A stretch of 64,000 nucleotides of DNA from an uncultured Tropicimonas sp. (GCA_947495685.1 CANLZY010000011.1:62001-126000); one strand, 5' to 3'. Shown: positions 26,564 through 35,728, counted from the first letter of the stretch. Translations and numbers: made by a program. The notes: a model not told the origin generated them from the sequence alone.

Positions 26564-27391
26564 TCAGGCGGCGACCTGCCAATTGCCAGCCTTGGCCGCC
26601 GTCCGGGCGAAATCCGCGAAATCCCGCGGTGGGCGGCCGAGGGCGCGTTGCACACCGTCGGTCACATGGGCGTTGCGCCCGTCGAGCGTTTCGCGCGCGA
26701 TGGCGGTGAAGACATCGGCCACGAAATCTCCGCCCGCCTGGGCGATATTGGCGTGGAAATCCTCGAAGCTGATCGGGATATGCCGGACCTCCCGACCGTT
26801 GGCCGAGGACAATTCGGACGCCATCTCGGCAAAGGTCATCAATCGCGGCCCTGTCACCTCGTACAACAAGCCCTTGTGCCCCTCTTCGGTCAGCGCGGCC
26901 ACCGCGACATCGGCGATGTCGTCGATGTCGATGATAGGCTCGGCGATCTCGCCGCCGGGCATCGGCAGCACACCGGCAAGGATCGGATCCCGCAGGTAAC
27001 CCTCCGAAAAGTTCTGCGCGAACCAGGCCGACCGGACGATGGTGAAATCCACGCCCGAGTTGCGCACCACATCTTCGCCCAACCGCGCATGATGCTCGCC
27101 ACGGCCCGACAGCAGGACAAGATGGTCCAGACCGGCGAACTTCGCGACCCCGCACAGCGAGTCCAGTTTCTCGACCGCACCGGGGAAGGCGAGATCCGGG
27201 AAATAGGTGATGTAGGCGGACCGGGCTCCTTTCAGGGCGGCGGCCCAGGTCTCGGGTTCCTCCCAGTCGAAAGGCGTTGCAGATGTGCGGGAGCCACGGC
27301 GGGTCGGATGGCCCTTGGCCTCCAGCTTGGCCGCGATGCGCGCGCCGGTCTTTCCGGTTGCGCCGATGACGAGGATGGGGGACTCTTGCAT
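26564..27391 (-). CDS. NmrA-like/SDR-family NAD(P)-binding protein
   Basis: A 275-residue atypical short-chain dehydrogenase. The N-terminal Rossmann motif is VIGATGKTGARIA (residues 7-19; GxxGxxG), and the middle block DFTIVRSAWFAQNFSEGYLRDPI resembles NmrA/HSCARG and QOR2-like proteins. It may be a redox sensor or quinone reductase. ATG 27391 begins MQESPILVIGATG. It shares direction with the AraC-family gene upstream and the two DUF membrane-protein genes downstream, forming a probable operon. Confidence 0.85.
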   Translation of the reverse strand: MQESPILVIGATGKTGARIAAKLEAKGHPTRRGSRTSATPFDWEEPETWAAALKGARSAYITYFPDLAFPGAVEKLDSLCGVAKFAGLDHLVLLSGRGEHHARLGEDVVRNSGVDFTIVRSAWFAQNFSEGYLRDPILAGVLPMPGGEIAEPIIDIDDIADVAVAALTEEGHKGLLYEVTGPRLMTFAEMASELSSANGREVRHIPISFEDFHANIAQAGGDFVADVFTAIARETLDGRNAHVTDGVQRALGRPPRDFADFARTAAKAGNWQVAA

Positions 27392-27498
27392 GGATCGGGT
27401 TCCTTGGTTTGGGTGGATGACCAAGGCATAGGCGATGCGCAGCCACGCCGTATTGACCGCTGTTGCCACGGTCTTGACCGACTCCGCCAAAACAGCTG

Positions 27499-28503
27499 TC
27501 AGAGCCCGCGGCGCTCCTTGCGATAGCTCGCCGGCGTTTGCCCGACCCAGCGTTTGAAGGCGCGGGTGAAGGAACTTTGCTCCGAAAATCCGGTCAGGAA
27601 AGCGATTTCCGCCAGCGAATAGCACTCGTCGCGCAACAGCCCTTCGGACAATTCGCGGCGGGTTTCCTCTGTCAGGGCCTGAAAGCTCATCCCATGCTCC
27701 GAGAGCCGCCGATGGAAGGATCTTGCGCTGAGACCGAGACCTCGCGCAATCTCGGCCATCTTTGGCGTGCCTTCGTTCAGGGCCTGCGCAATCGCATCCT
27801 TGGCCCGTTCCACGAGCGATCCCGGATCGGCAAACCCGGACAGTTCCGCATCGAGATGGGTAATAAGGTAGCGGGAGATCCCGGCGTCGCCGAGGACATT
27901 CGGCTGTGTCAACATCTTCGGCGACAGAAGGAGCGCATCAAACTCAGCGTTGAACCGGACGGGGCAGCCGAACCATTCCTCATGCGCCGCGACCGACCTT
28001 GGCGCCGCGTGCTGGATCAGAACCTCACAGGGCGCGAATGGCACCGGCGAGACCTGCCGCGAGATCGACACCGCGCTGGCAAGCGTCGCCTCGTTGGAAA
28101 GGCGCATCCCCAAACGACGCGCCCCCGGTCGGTGCAGGATGAACAGCATGCCGCGCGGATCGGGACGCAACTCGTAGCTGACGACGCCGGTCCAGAGCCG
28201 GGCATATCGCTCTACACGCGACATCGAGCCGTGCAGATCCAGCGCCGCCTTCCACGCCAGGCCGAGCGCACCGTAATCGTCGCAACACATGGAGGCGCCG
28301 ACGCGAATGGGCAGGTCGGTCACGTCGGTCTGGGCGGCGATCCGTTCCAACATGTCGTAGTAGGCGGCGGCTGGGATCATCACCTTCGGGTCCCACGCAT
28401 CATCCGGCTCGAGCCCGACCCCGGAAAGGAGTTCGGACGCGGCGATGCCACCCCCCGCAGCGGCAACCATCTTTCGTGCAAACAGAGACGTGACGTATCC
28501 CAT
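27499..28503 (-). CDS. AraC-family transcriptional regulator
   Basis: A 334-residue protein. The N-terminal part (about 20-215) is the arabinose-binding-like domain of the OruR/ArgR-type AraC branch, and the C-terminal part (about 235-330) carries two helix-turn-helix motifs: MAEIARGLGLSARSFHRRLSEHG and LAEIAFLTGFSEQSSFTRAFKRWVG. The conserved ending QTPASYRKE is present. ATG 28503 (MGYVTSLF) is used; a TTG codon 12 residues upstream is less likely. It probably regulates the three genes downstream. Confidence 0.9.
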   Translation of the reverse strand: MGYVTSLFARKMVAAAGGGIAASELLSGVGLEPDDAWDPKVMIPAAAYYDMLERIAAQTDVTDLPIRVGASMCCDDYGALGLAWKAALDLHGSMSRVERYARLWTGVVSYELRPDPRGMLFILHRPGARRLGMRLSNEATLASAVSISRQVSPVPFAPCEVLIQHAAPRSVAAHEEWFGCPVRFNAEFDALLLSPKMLTQPNVLGDAGISRYLITHLDAELSGFADPGSLVERAKDAIAQALNEGTPKMAEIARGLGLSARSFHRRLSEHGMSFQALTEETRRELSEGLLRDECYSLAEIAFLTGFSEQSSFTRAFKRWVGQTPASYRKERRGL

Positions 28504-28513
28504 GGCTGGAAGT

Positions 28514-29707
28514 CTAGGCAGGAAGACGGAAACCTCCAAGTCCTGACGCCTGAAACGAGAAGATCCAAGGAAGCGAATGCCCGCCCTGAGAGCCAGCGAC
28601 GGATATCGATCCGAAGATACTGGACACTCTTTGGTGTCGCGGATTGCCGGAACGACAGCAAAGAGAATGCCGCCTTGCAGCGTATGCCCAATGCGGCAAC
28701 GACCGGAGCAGGGTGTTCAGGTCGAGCGGCCCGAAGGCTTGGAAATCAACAACCTCTGCAATCGCCTGAGCGTCCACGAGGTCAACTCCCGGATGCCGAA
28801 CGGTGCTGTCCATCTTCGTACGCGCCAGCAGCAGCGGAACTGCATGCAATGTGCCGGTCTTCCGTTTTGGCCTGTGGCTGACCTTCATCCGCCGCATTGA
28901 CTGGGTGCGGTAGGCGGGAATTTCCAGCCCGAGTGACGGGACCCGGCCTCGCACAATCCGGGTGGATTGGCGCGTCGAGATGTGCAGGCGCTCATGGAAC
29001 CGTCCCGGCCGGAGATACTCGGCCCCAATCATCAGCGGGTCCTCCATCCTCGCCTCAACCGCAGCCCGAGTGCTTTCCGGAATGTCAGGATGGACTGGTT
29101 TCCGGGTGTTGCTCTGAAAGGCGGAGGCCCGTTCCTTGATCTGACCCGATGGCATAGAGTCCACGACCATCATCTTGCCCAGATCGGAGCCTCGCAACTT
29201 GCTATCGATGGCCTTGTTGCACAGCGAAAGGTCGCGATGGCTCTCCGTGAGATCTAGACGCACGCGAATTCCCCTGACGTGCCCTGGCTTCAACGGTCGT
29301 TTCTGGCCGACGGTACAACCCTCGTCGCAAACGGGACGAACCGCCCGGATGAGAGGCAGGCCTGGCGTCCACGCCCCCTGTTTCACGCTCAGGCTCGATG
29401 CCGTGCGGTGTGCCTTCAAATATGTCGCGTCGATCATCATGGTCCGGGGATCGTGAGCTTCTTCTGCCAGGCCGGTCATGATCCGGGCAAAGACACCCAT
29501 TCGGCTCCAGCGCACCCAACGGATGTAAAGGGTCTTGTGAGGGCCGTGTTCGACGGGAGCATCACGCCACCTCAAGCCATTGATGTTGATACATATAATT
29601 CCATTCAACACCCGCCGATCATCGACACGGGGACGCCCGTGAGACTTGGGGGAGAATGGGCGCAACCGCTCCATCTGTTCGTCGTTCAACCAGCATGGAT
29701 CACTCAT
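28514..29707 (-). pseudogene. in-frame chimera of IS5-type transposase and inactivated tyrosine recombinase
   Basis: A 397-codon open frame made of two unrelated halves. Residues 1-105 match the start of IS5-family transposases (SDPCWLNDEQMERLRPF, GLRWRDAP.EHGPHKTLYIRW, MIDATYLKAHRTASSL), including the first DDE aspartate (D93). From about residue 133 (GQKRPLKPGHVRGIRVRL) to 322 it matches phage-integrase-family recombinases. There the core is damaged: R172 and R272 are kept, but the His before SMRR is Gln 269, the GH before TK is Ala-Arg (295-296), and the Tyr nucleophile position is His 305. The tail after 322 is unlike any protein. The ribosome-binding site GGAGG belongs to the transposase half. 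Not expected to be active. Confidence 0.75.
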
Positions 29708-29818
29708 ACACACCTCCAGGGAGGCGCCGTGAATCATGCTCCAAGATCCAAATCAATGGGTCCTGACCCTAAAGTCAAACTGCCAGTTCAAAGTTTGGAG
29801 AACATGGCGTGTGAACGT

Positions 29819-31143
29819 TGAAAAAGGTGGTTCGGGAAATCTGAACAGGTGAGTTAGGTGGATTTTCTGCTCCCGATCCGGCAGCGATGCCGGGAAGAAG
29901 GAGCAAAAGATGGCAAGACGTCCGAGAAGAAACCACAGCGCCGCGTTCAAGGCGAAGGTCGCATTGGCGGCGCTGAAGGGCGACAAGAGTTTGAGGGAAA
30001 CGAAAGGCGTCCAGTGGACGGCTTTCCCCGAGAACGAGCGAACTGGCCAGGCAGTTCGACCTGCATCCGAACCAGATCAAGCAATGGAAGGATCAGTTGC
30101 TCGATGGCGTGACGGATGTGTTCGAGGATCGGCCAACTGACCTTGGAGAACGATTTTTTAGGTTGAAGAGGGACCGTCGCGCCAGTGGCGCGGCGTAAGC
30201 CCGATGAAAGCGCTCGCCAAGGCCGATCTGTTGCCGAGCGCAAGGAAATGACGGATCGAGACCACAAGCTGAGCCTCACGCGGCAGGCCGAGTTGCTCGG
30301 GATCAGCCGGGGCAGTCTCTACTACGAGCCGCGCCCGGTCAGCGAAGACGACCTGCGGCTGATGCGCCGGATCGACGAATTGCACATGGAATTTCCCTTC
30401 GCGGGCAGCCGGATGATGAAGGGCCTGCTGCGGCAGGAGGGTTTCACCGCCGGTCGGCTCCATGTCGCCACGCTGATGAAGCGGATGGGCGTCGAAGCCT
30501 TGTATCGGAAGCCGAACACCTCGCAACCGGCACCCGGTCACAAGATCTCCCCATACCTTCTGCGCAAGCTCGCCGTGACACGGCCCAACCAGGTCTGGGC
30601 CATGGACATCACCCACATCCCCATGGCCCGAGGCTTCGTCTACCTGACGGCAGTGGTGGACTGGTTCAGCCGCAAGGTGCTGGCCTGGCGGCTCTCGGTC
30701 ACGCTGGAGACGGAGCCGTGTCTGGAAGCTTTGAAGGAAGCAATGGCAAGATACGGCAAGCCCGAGATCATGAACACCGACCAGGGCAGCCAGTTCACAT
30801 CCATCGACTTCATCAAGGTGCTGAAAGCTGCCGAAATCCAGATCAGCATGGATGGGAAAGGCGCCTGGCGCGACAATGTCTTCGTCGAACGGCTATGACG
30901 GACGATCAAATACGAGGAGGTCTACCTGCACGCCTATGACAGCGTCTCGGAGGCCCGCACGGGACTCTCCCGATACCTGACCTTCTACAACGCCCGACGA
31001 CCGCATTCATCGCTGGACGGGCAAACGCCCGATCAGGCATATCTCAACCCGCCCCGGCCAATCCCGGTCGCGGCATACCCGAGCGGAAGACCCACTCAGA
31101 AAACGGCTCCAGCCTGTTCAGACAAACCGAGCCACCTCTAACA
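29819..31143 (+). mobile_element. IS3-family insertion sequence, about 1.3 kb, inactivated
   Basis: Imperfect inverted repeats frame the element. The left end TG-AAAAGGTGGTTCGG...TCTGAACAGG (29819-29848) pairs with the right end, whose reverse complement reads TGTTAGAGGTGGCTCGG...TCTGAACAGG (31113-31143). The ends start with TG as in IS3 elements, and the length is normal for the family. Target duplications could not be confirmed: CGT before and CGA after do not match. It carries orfA and orfB, both disrupted. Confidence 0.8.
29910..31141 (+). pseudogene. IS3-family transposase orfA/orfB, frameshifted and with a nonsense codon
   Basis: orfA begins MARRPRRNHSAAFKAKVALAALKGDKSL, then a short insertion (about 30020-30045) moves the reading into a dead frame, while the true continuation (ELARQFDLHPNQIKQWKDQLLDGVTDVFEDR) lies in another frame. 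orfB (about 30185-31141) is long and clear: a helix-turn-helix-like N-terminus, then the DDE integrase core with MDITH, NTDQGSQFTS and VFVERL. Directly after ERL an in-frame TGA (30896-30898) replaces the expected Trp codon, and the coding text resumes with RTIKYEEVYLHAYDSVSEA to the end. Only one nonsense change separates orfB from intact, so the damage is fairly recent. Confidence 0.85.
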
Positions 31144-31222
31144 CGAAAAATTGCCCGGACCACAATGTGCGCAGAGATTCCGAGAAAAATGGCACGTTGG
31201 CACAACAGGCAAAGATCTATTT

Positions 31223-31238
31223 CTATTCAATGGAATAG
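31223..31238. repeat. perfect inverted repeat CTATTC-AATG-GAATAG
   Basis: A 6-bp perfect inverted repeat with a 4-base loop, lying about 50 bp upstream of the tandem repeats. The arrangement could be an operator or a replication-origin element; function not established. Confidence 0.5.
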
Positions 31239-31290
31239 CACCCTATCAAGCCTGTGTCATTGCTGTAACAAACTAATTTCTCGGCATAGG

Positions 31291-31386
31291 CCCGTTGGCA
31301 CATCATTTCGCCCCGTTGACACATCATTTCGCCCCGTTGACACATCATTTCGCCCCGTTGACACATCATTTCGCCCCGTTGACACA
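31291..31386 (+). repeat. tandem 21-bp direct repeats (iteron-like), four full copies plus a partial fifth
   Basis: The unit CCCGTTGACACATCATTTCGC occurs at 31291, 31312, 31333 and 31354. The first copy has one change (GGCACA for GACACA), and a 12-base start of a fifth copy follows at 31375. The period is exactly two helical turns, as in plasmid iterons bound by Rep proteins, but no initiator gene follows. An open frame through it encodes RPVDTSF repeats and is not considered a gene. No spacers are present, so it is not a CRISPR. Confidence 0.9.
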
Positions 31387-31675
31387 GACAACGGCACAGA
31401 TCTGAAATCCGGCAACCTGTTGAATATCAACAAGCGTTATATTGTTTCAAGACTGCCCCCAAACCGTCTAAGTCGCCCAGAAATTCATTGAATTTCAGCC
31501 ACCTACTCCTTTTTCGGTCGTCATTGTGTCAAAGGGCGATAGGAACCGTGCCAAGCGAAGTGCTCTGCTCGGTTTGTTCGGCAGTCACTCCGGCTCGGCA
31601 GTCAAATCACAACGCCTTTCCGATGGATCACAAGTTGAGAATTTTTATTTTTTTGTTCAATCACTTACAGGGATT

Positions 31676-31951
31676 TCACGACATTCCGAGCGCTTCCTTG
31701 TACATATCCAGAACGGCCTCTTCTTCGGCGATGTCATTGGCGTCCCGCTTACGAAGTGCAATGACCTTGCGAATGACCTTGGTGTCGTAGCCGCGCCCCT
31801 TGGCCTCGGCCATGACTTCTTTCTGCTGTTCGGCAATGTCTTTCTTCTCGGCTTCAAGACGTTCATAGCGTTCAATGAACTGGCGAAGCTCGTCCGCAGT
31901 CACCCTGTAAGTCGCGTCACTGCTGCTGATATCGGTCGGTGTGTCGCTCAT
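31676..31951 (-). CDS. gapR: GapR-family DNA-binding protein (DUF2312/UPF0335)
   Basis: A 91-residue protein that is nearly all alpha-helical with a coiled-coil N-terminal half. The family signature is clear: [28 protein letters not shown], then [24 protein letters not shown] and the acidic [14 protein letters not shown] end. GapR binds AT-rich overtwisted DNA ahead of replication forks and is near-universal in alphaproteobacteria, supporting the taxonomic assignment. ATG 31951 is the normal start. It lies at the edge of the accessory region. Confidence 0.95.
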   Translation of the reverse strand: MSDTPTDISSSDATYRVTADELRQFIERYERLEAEKKDIAEQQKEVMAEAKGRGYDTKVIRKVIALRKRDANDIAEEEAVLDMYKEALGMS

Positions 31952-32092
31952 GCCTGTGCCTGCCCTGTGCTGTCTTGAGTGAATCCTCGAACGGGCCCTC
32001 GGTCTATCCAGCAATCCCGCGCCCTGCAAGGCCGGTTGAAACCCGGAGGCAAAGACGGTAGCCGCACCGCCAGACATCAAAAAGGGAACGCG

Positions 32093-32308
32093 ATGGAATT
32101 GCTGATCTGGATCGGGGCCGCGATCTCGCTGGTCGGGCTGGCCGGTATTATCGGCTGCGTGGTTGCCGTGGCCCGGGCCAAGCGACTTCAACTGAGCGAC
32201 GACGATATGCGCACCCGCCTCCAGAAGGTGGTTGTCTGGAACCTCGGATCGTTGCTGACGTCGGCGTTGGGGCTGATGATGGTGATCGTGGGGATCTTCC
32301 TAGGCTGA
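32093..32308 (+). CDS. small two-helix membrane protein, 71 aa, unknown function
   Basis: A 71-residue protein with two hydrophobic helices (about 3-26 and 47-70) joined by a charged loop ([17 protein letters not shown]). A good ribosome-binding site (AAAGGGA) precedes ATG 32093. I do not recognise a named family, but the composition and site argue for a real gene. It is divergent from gapR and convergent with the FadB-like gene 12 bp downstream. Confidence 0.72.
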   Translation: MELLIWIGAAISLVGLAGIIGCVVAVARAKRLQLSDDDMRTRLQKVVVWNLGSLLTSALGLMMVIVGIFLG

Positions 32309-32319
32309 CATCGGTTTGC

Positions 32320-34404
32320 TCAGGCACCAGTCGCGGCCACCATGGTCGCCGCGCCTCTGTCATCCGCAGCCGCGAGCCGCCCCAACAGAGGCGGAGCCGC
32401 CCAGAACACCGAATCCTCCGTTGAGGCGAGTGTCTGCAGACGCATCAGAATCCGCGACCAACCCTCCCGTGAGGCCTGGAACATCGGGCCACCGCGCGCA
32501 GCGGGATAGCCCAGACCATGCACCGCCAGAACGTCGATATCCGACATGCGCTGTACGGCATGGCGTTCCTGCAGCCAAAGGCCTTCCAACGTCAGGGCCA
32601 GCATGCATCGATCGACGATTTCTTCGTTGGCAATCGGGCGGGCGCTGATTCCTGCGTCGATGCGGGTGGCGGAAACGATCCCCTCGACCGCAGCAGACGG
32701 CACGCCCTCCGGGATGGAGTCGGGATAATCATAGAACCCTCTGCCGACACTCTGCCCAAGTCGCCCGGATTCGCACAGACGATCGGCAATGACGACATAG
32801 CGCCGCCGTGGGTCGCGCCGATCCGCAGCAGATCGACGCTCCTGCCAGAACACCGCCAGGCCCTCGCGGTCCAGCCAGCGGTAAGGGCCCAACGTGAAGC
32901 CGGCGTCTTCAAGCGCCAGATCGACCTGCCGCGGTGTCGCCCCATCCTCCAAAAGCTGGTCCGCCGCATCATGCAGGCGTCGGGCGAGGCTCCAGACAAC
33001 GCCTTCACCAGTCCCGGTCAAGGTCGTGACGGGCTGTCGACCAAGGCGCGTGAAAAGCGACATCAGGCCCGCAACCGGCGCGAGGGCAGCGCTCCCGGGA
33101 ATGATCTCGACCACACCACCCGCCGCGGCCTTGGCAAAGGCAAGGTGCAGAGCGCGCCCTGCGGTGTCGGCACCGCCCACCTGGGATTGTGTGGGCGGCA
33201 CCGGACCGGCGCGGCCCAGAATGCCCTCCGGGCCCAAGGCCCGCAGAATCCGCGCCACTGCGATGTCGGAGACGGGACAATCCCGCGCACCGGCAATGAC
33301 CAAGTCACAGCCCGACAGACTTGCCGGAGTGGTTCCGCCGCGAAGCCGTGAGAGCCGTGTGGCCCGTTCCTCCGCCGACAGGCTTCCGCGCGCGCCCTCG
33401 GTCGCCAAGGTTTGGCCGATTCGGGACAACATTGCCTGCAACCCAGGTTCCGTCTGGTCGCTGACCACGACCGAACAGCCACCCGCGAGCAACGCGCAGG
33501 CCAAATCGGCACCGTCGCGCCCACAGGCATGCAGGCCAACGGTCTTGAACCGGGGCGGCTCCGTCATGTCCAAAGCCGAGGCCGCCGCCTCAGCCGCCCG
33601 CAGATGACGAATGGCGTGGGCGCGGTCGGAGCGGGCCATGTCGTCCGCAGCCGCGGCCTCGAAGGCAAGGCCGACCTCGAACGGCAACACCATCGCCGCT
33701 TCGACACATTCAACAATCCGCTCCGCCGCGCTGCAATGCTCGAACGGGCATTGCCGCCGCAACCGCTCCATCATGCTGTGATACCCTGAGCTATCGGTCA
33801 GCCTGCCCAGGCTGGCGCCGGTGGGCCGGGGGCCAGCTTCGGATTGCGCCAGGCGCCGAGCCAATGACACCGTCGCCTGCACCAGATCGCCGCGCACCAC
33901 GCCATCGATCAACCCGATGTCGGCCGCTTGCTGCGCGTCGACCAATCGACCCGTGATCAGGATTTCGACCGCAGGACCGGGCCCGACAAGCCTTGGCAGG
34001 CGTTGCGTTCCCCCGCCCGCCGGAACCTCCTCCAGGGCCACGCCGGGCCAACCGACCTGGGCTTCTGTCGTCGCCAGCCGAAAATGGGCCGCCAACGCCA
34101 TGTCGGCCCCCGGCCCAAGGCATGCCCCATCCAGCCCGAGGACAACCGGGCGCGTCATCGTTTCAAATCTTTTGCAGAGATCGGAAATCATGGCGGCAGG
34201 ATCGCCGCTCGTCTGTTCTTCCCCCGGTTGGCCCTCCGAGCGGCCCAAAAGGACGATCGCAGCCACCGACGGATCCACGTCAATGACGTCAAGCGCCGAG
34301 ATCAATGCCTGACAGGCCAGGGCCGACGGCACCATGCCAATCCGGACATCGACGACCAGAACGACAACCGGCCCGACCCGCTCCTGTTGCACCCCATCGT
34401 GCAT
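32320..34404 (-). CDS. FadB/FadJ-like multifunctional protein with divergent dehydrogenase domain
   Basis: A 694-residue protein with the FadB layout. The N-terminal enoyl-CoA hydratase domain (1-190) keeps GACLGPGADMALAAHFRLA (oxyanion hole) and EEVPAGGGTQRLPRLVG (catalytic Glu), so hydratase activity is plausible. The middle 3-hydroxyacyl-CoA dehydrogenase domain is unusual: the NAD loop reads VGLHACGRDGADLA instead of VGVIGAGTMGAGIA, and the HFFSP block reads HLAFA. C-terminal dehydrogenase-like repeats are present, ending with GLGYPAARGGPMFQA. The start is ATG 34404 after GAGGGGCGGGA. It may be a partly specialised or decaying paralogue of a beta-oxidation enzyme. Confidence 0.85.
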   Translation of the reverse strand: MHDGVQQERVGPVVVLVVDVRIGMVPSALACQALISALDVIDVDPSVAAIVLLGRSEGQPGEEQTSGDPAAMISDLCKRFETMTRPVVLGLDGACLGPGADMALAAHFRLATTEAQVGWPGVALEEVPAGGGTQRLPRLVGPGPAVEILITGRLVDAQQAADIGLIDGVVRGDLVQATVSLARRLAQSEAGPRPTGASLGRLTDSSGYHSMMERLRRQCPFEHCSAAERIVECVEAAMVLPFEVGLAFEAAAADDMARSDRAHAIRHLRAAEAAASALDMTEPPRFKTVGLHACGRDGADLACALLAGGCSVVVSDQTEPGLQAMLSRIGQTLATEGARGSLSAEERATRLSRLRGGTTPASLSGCDLVIAGARDCPVSDIAVARILRALGPEGILGRAGPVPPTQSQVGGADTAGRALHLAFAKAAAGGVVEIIPGSAALAPVAGLMSLFTRLGRQPVTTLTGTGEGVVWSLARRLHDAADQLLEDGATPRQVDLALEDAGFTLGPYRWLDREGLAVFWQERRSAADRRDPRRRYVVIADRLCESGRLGQSVGRGFYDYPDSIPEGVPSAAVEGIVSATRIDAGISARPIANEEIVDRCMLALTLEGLWLQERHAVQRMSDIDVLAVHGLGYPAARGGPMFQASREGWSRILMRLQTLASTEDSVFWAAPPLLGRLAAADDRGAATMVAATGA

Positions 34405-34549
34405 TCCCGCCCCTCTGTTACAGACCGCAACCGTCACCGGCGCCCGGGCATCAAAGCGACAGTTTCACAGGAAGACAAGCGTCCGTCCGGCCGAACAAGT
34501 CTGGCAAAAGACCGCTACGCGCCCGGCCTTGCACCAGTCGGATGGCATG

Positions 34550-34879
34550 TCACGGATGCAAGCTTCGCGCACATTGGGCACAGAACGGTGTGTAGGGCAG
34601 AATTTCGAGCCGTGCATCGGCGATGTCATCCCCACATCGCACGCATTCGCCATAGCTCCCCGCCGCAATCCGGCCCAGCGCGGCCCGGATCGCCGCGATT
34701 TCGGCCTGACCGGCACGGCCCTCGCCTTCGAGAACCTCATCCGTCTCGCGCTCGACGGCCAGTTCCTCCCAATCGCGGGATTGATGGCTGTCCAACTCGG
34801 CATCAATGCCGCGCAACTTCTCTGTCAACACGGACAAACGTGCCTCCAACTCGGCCTTGCGCTCCAGAACCTCAACCAT
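34550..34879 (-). CDS. DksA/TraR-type zinc-finger protein
   Basis: A 109-residue protein: an N-terminal coiled coil (about 1-75) with DAELDSHQSRDWEELAVERETDEVLE, then a C-terminal zinc finger CVRCGDDI...FCAQC, the C4 finger of the TraR/DksA family. Such proteins modulate RNA polymerase through the secondary channel; this shorter form resembles conjugative-element TraR or uncharacterised chromosomal paralogues rather than the 150-residue DksA. ATG 34879 fits the coiled-coil start. Divergent from a sulfur-transferase-like gene. Confidence 0.85.
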   Translation of the reverse strand: MVEVLERKAELEARLSVLTEKLRGIDAELDSHQSRDWEELAVERETDEVLEGEGRAGQAEIAAIRAALGRIAAGSYGECVRCGDDIADARLEILPYTPFCAQCARSLHP

Positions 34880-35008
34880 TGGTGTACTCCTTTTGTCGGT
34901 TCCAGGTCGCATCAGCTTTGCATGGCATGCGATATTTCGTCCTTGACGCAAATCAACCCTACAAAAAGGTGGGTTGACCTCGGCCGCGGGTCAGCCAATT
35001 GTGCGCAC

Positions 35009-35437
35009 ATGGAAATACGCGCACTCACTAGCGAATACGCTGTCACGCCTCAGATCACGATCGAGGATATTCCGGCAATTCTTGCAGCTGGATATGAAAC
35101 GATCATCTGCAACCGCCCGGACGAAGAGGTCGTTGCGGACATGCGGGCCGCGGCCATCCGCGCAGCAGCCGAAGCCGCCGGCCTGACCTTTGTTCAGATC
35201 CCGTTGGCACAACGAGACATGACCGTGCAGGACATTCGCCAGCAACGCGATGCCATCCAATCAGCCAAGGGACCCACGCTGGCCTATTGCGCGTCCGGTA
35301 CTCGCTCCACCATTGTCTGGATGTTCGGCGCCGCAAGTTCGGTTCCGGTCGGGGACTTGGTGGAAGCAGCGATGCGCGCCGGGTATCCGCTGGCGGCACT
35401 GCGTCCGCAACTGGAAGCAATGTCCGATCAGATCTGA
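35009..35437 (+). CDS. TIGR01244-type sulfurtransferase/phosphatase-like protein (DUF442)
   Basis: A 142-residue cytosolic protein of the beta-lactamase-hydrolase-like or TIGR01244 group. It shows an early TPQITIEDIPAILAAGYETIICNRPDEE and the active-site loop AYCASGTRS near residues 94-102, a CxxGxRS cysteine-phosphatase/rhodanese-like pocket. It is often fused or adjacent to persulfide-dioxygenase (Blh) systems; here it stands alone. It may handle sulfide or persulfide, but a phosphatase role cannot be excluded. Confidence 0.85.
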   Translation: MEIRALTSEYAVTPQITIEDIPAILAAGYETIICNRPDEEVVADMRAAAIRAAAEAAGLTFVQIPLAQRDMTVQDIRQQRDAIQSAKGPTLAYCASGTRSTIVWMFGAASSVPVGDLVEAAMRAGYPLAALRPQLEAMSDQI

Positions 35438-35728
35438 CCCGGCGCCAGTTGAAAAAAGCGCAATCGAAGGCGCGTTTCCGTTCGCTCGCAGTCTTTGACG
35501 TGCCTCCCATTCCGAGGTCGATTGAGCTGATCATAGGCACAGGTTACGCGGCGGTCGGGCACTGCAAGGTGCAAAGAACAGCATGACATCTGACTTGGAC
35601 CTGATCCCTCATCGAAGCCCCCGCCCCAGCAAGCATCGCGCAAGCATTGCGGTGTGACGAACCTTCAAGCAACCGTCGAGAGCGGCACGTTGCCGATCAA
35701 AAGTCCTCGGGCACGGGGCACACTTTGA

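Larger units (their letters stand above)
31144..31675. other. non-coding region with iteron-like features, no intact gene
   Basis: Besides the tandem array and hairpin listed separately, there is one degenerate upstream copy of the repeat core (CGTTGGCACA at 31195) and one inverted partial copy (reverse complement CCTTTGACACAATGA near 31522-31536). A possible truncated reading starts GTGTCAAAGGGCGATAGG at 31526 but shows no recognised domain. The composition is AT-richer than its surroundings, with a T-rich run near 31645. Confidence 0.5.

Noticed and set aside
31291-31386. Possible CRISPR array
   Set aside because: The repeats are contiguous, without unique spacers, and no cas genes are present.
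31165-31491. Open frame encoding repeated RPVDTSF heptads
   Set aside because: The repeats are a 21-bp DNA array that happens to keep frame; there is no ribosome-binding site or normal composition.
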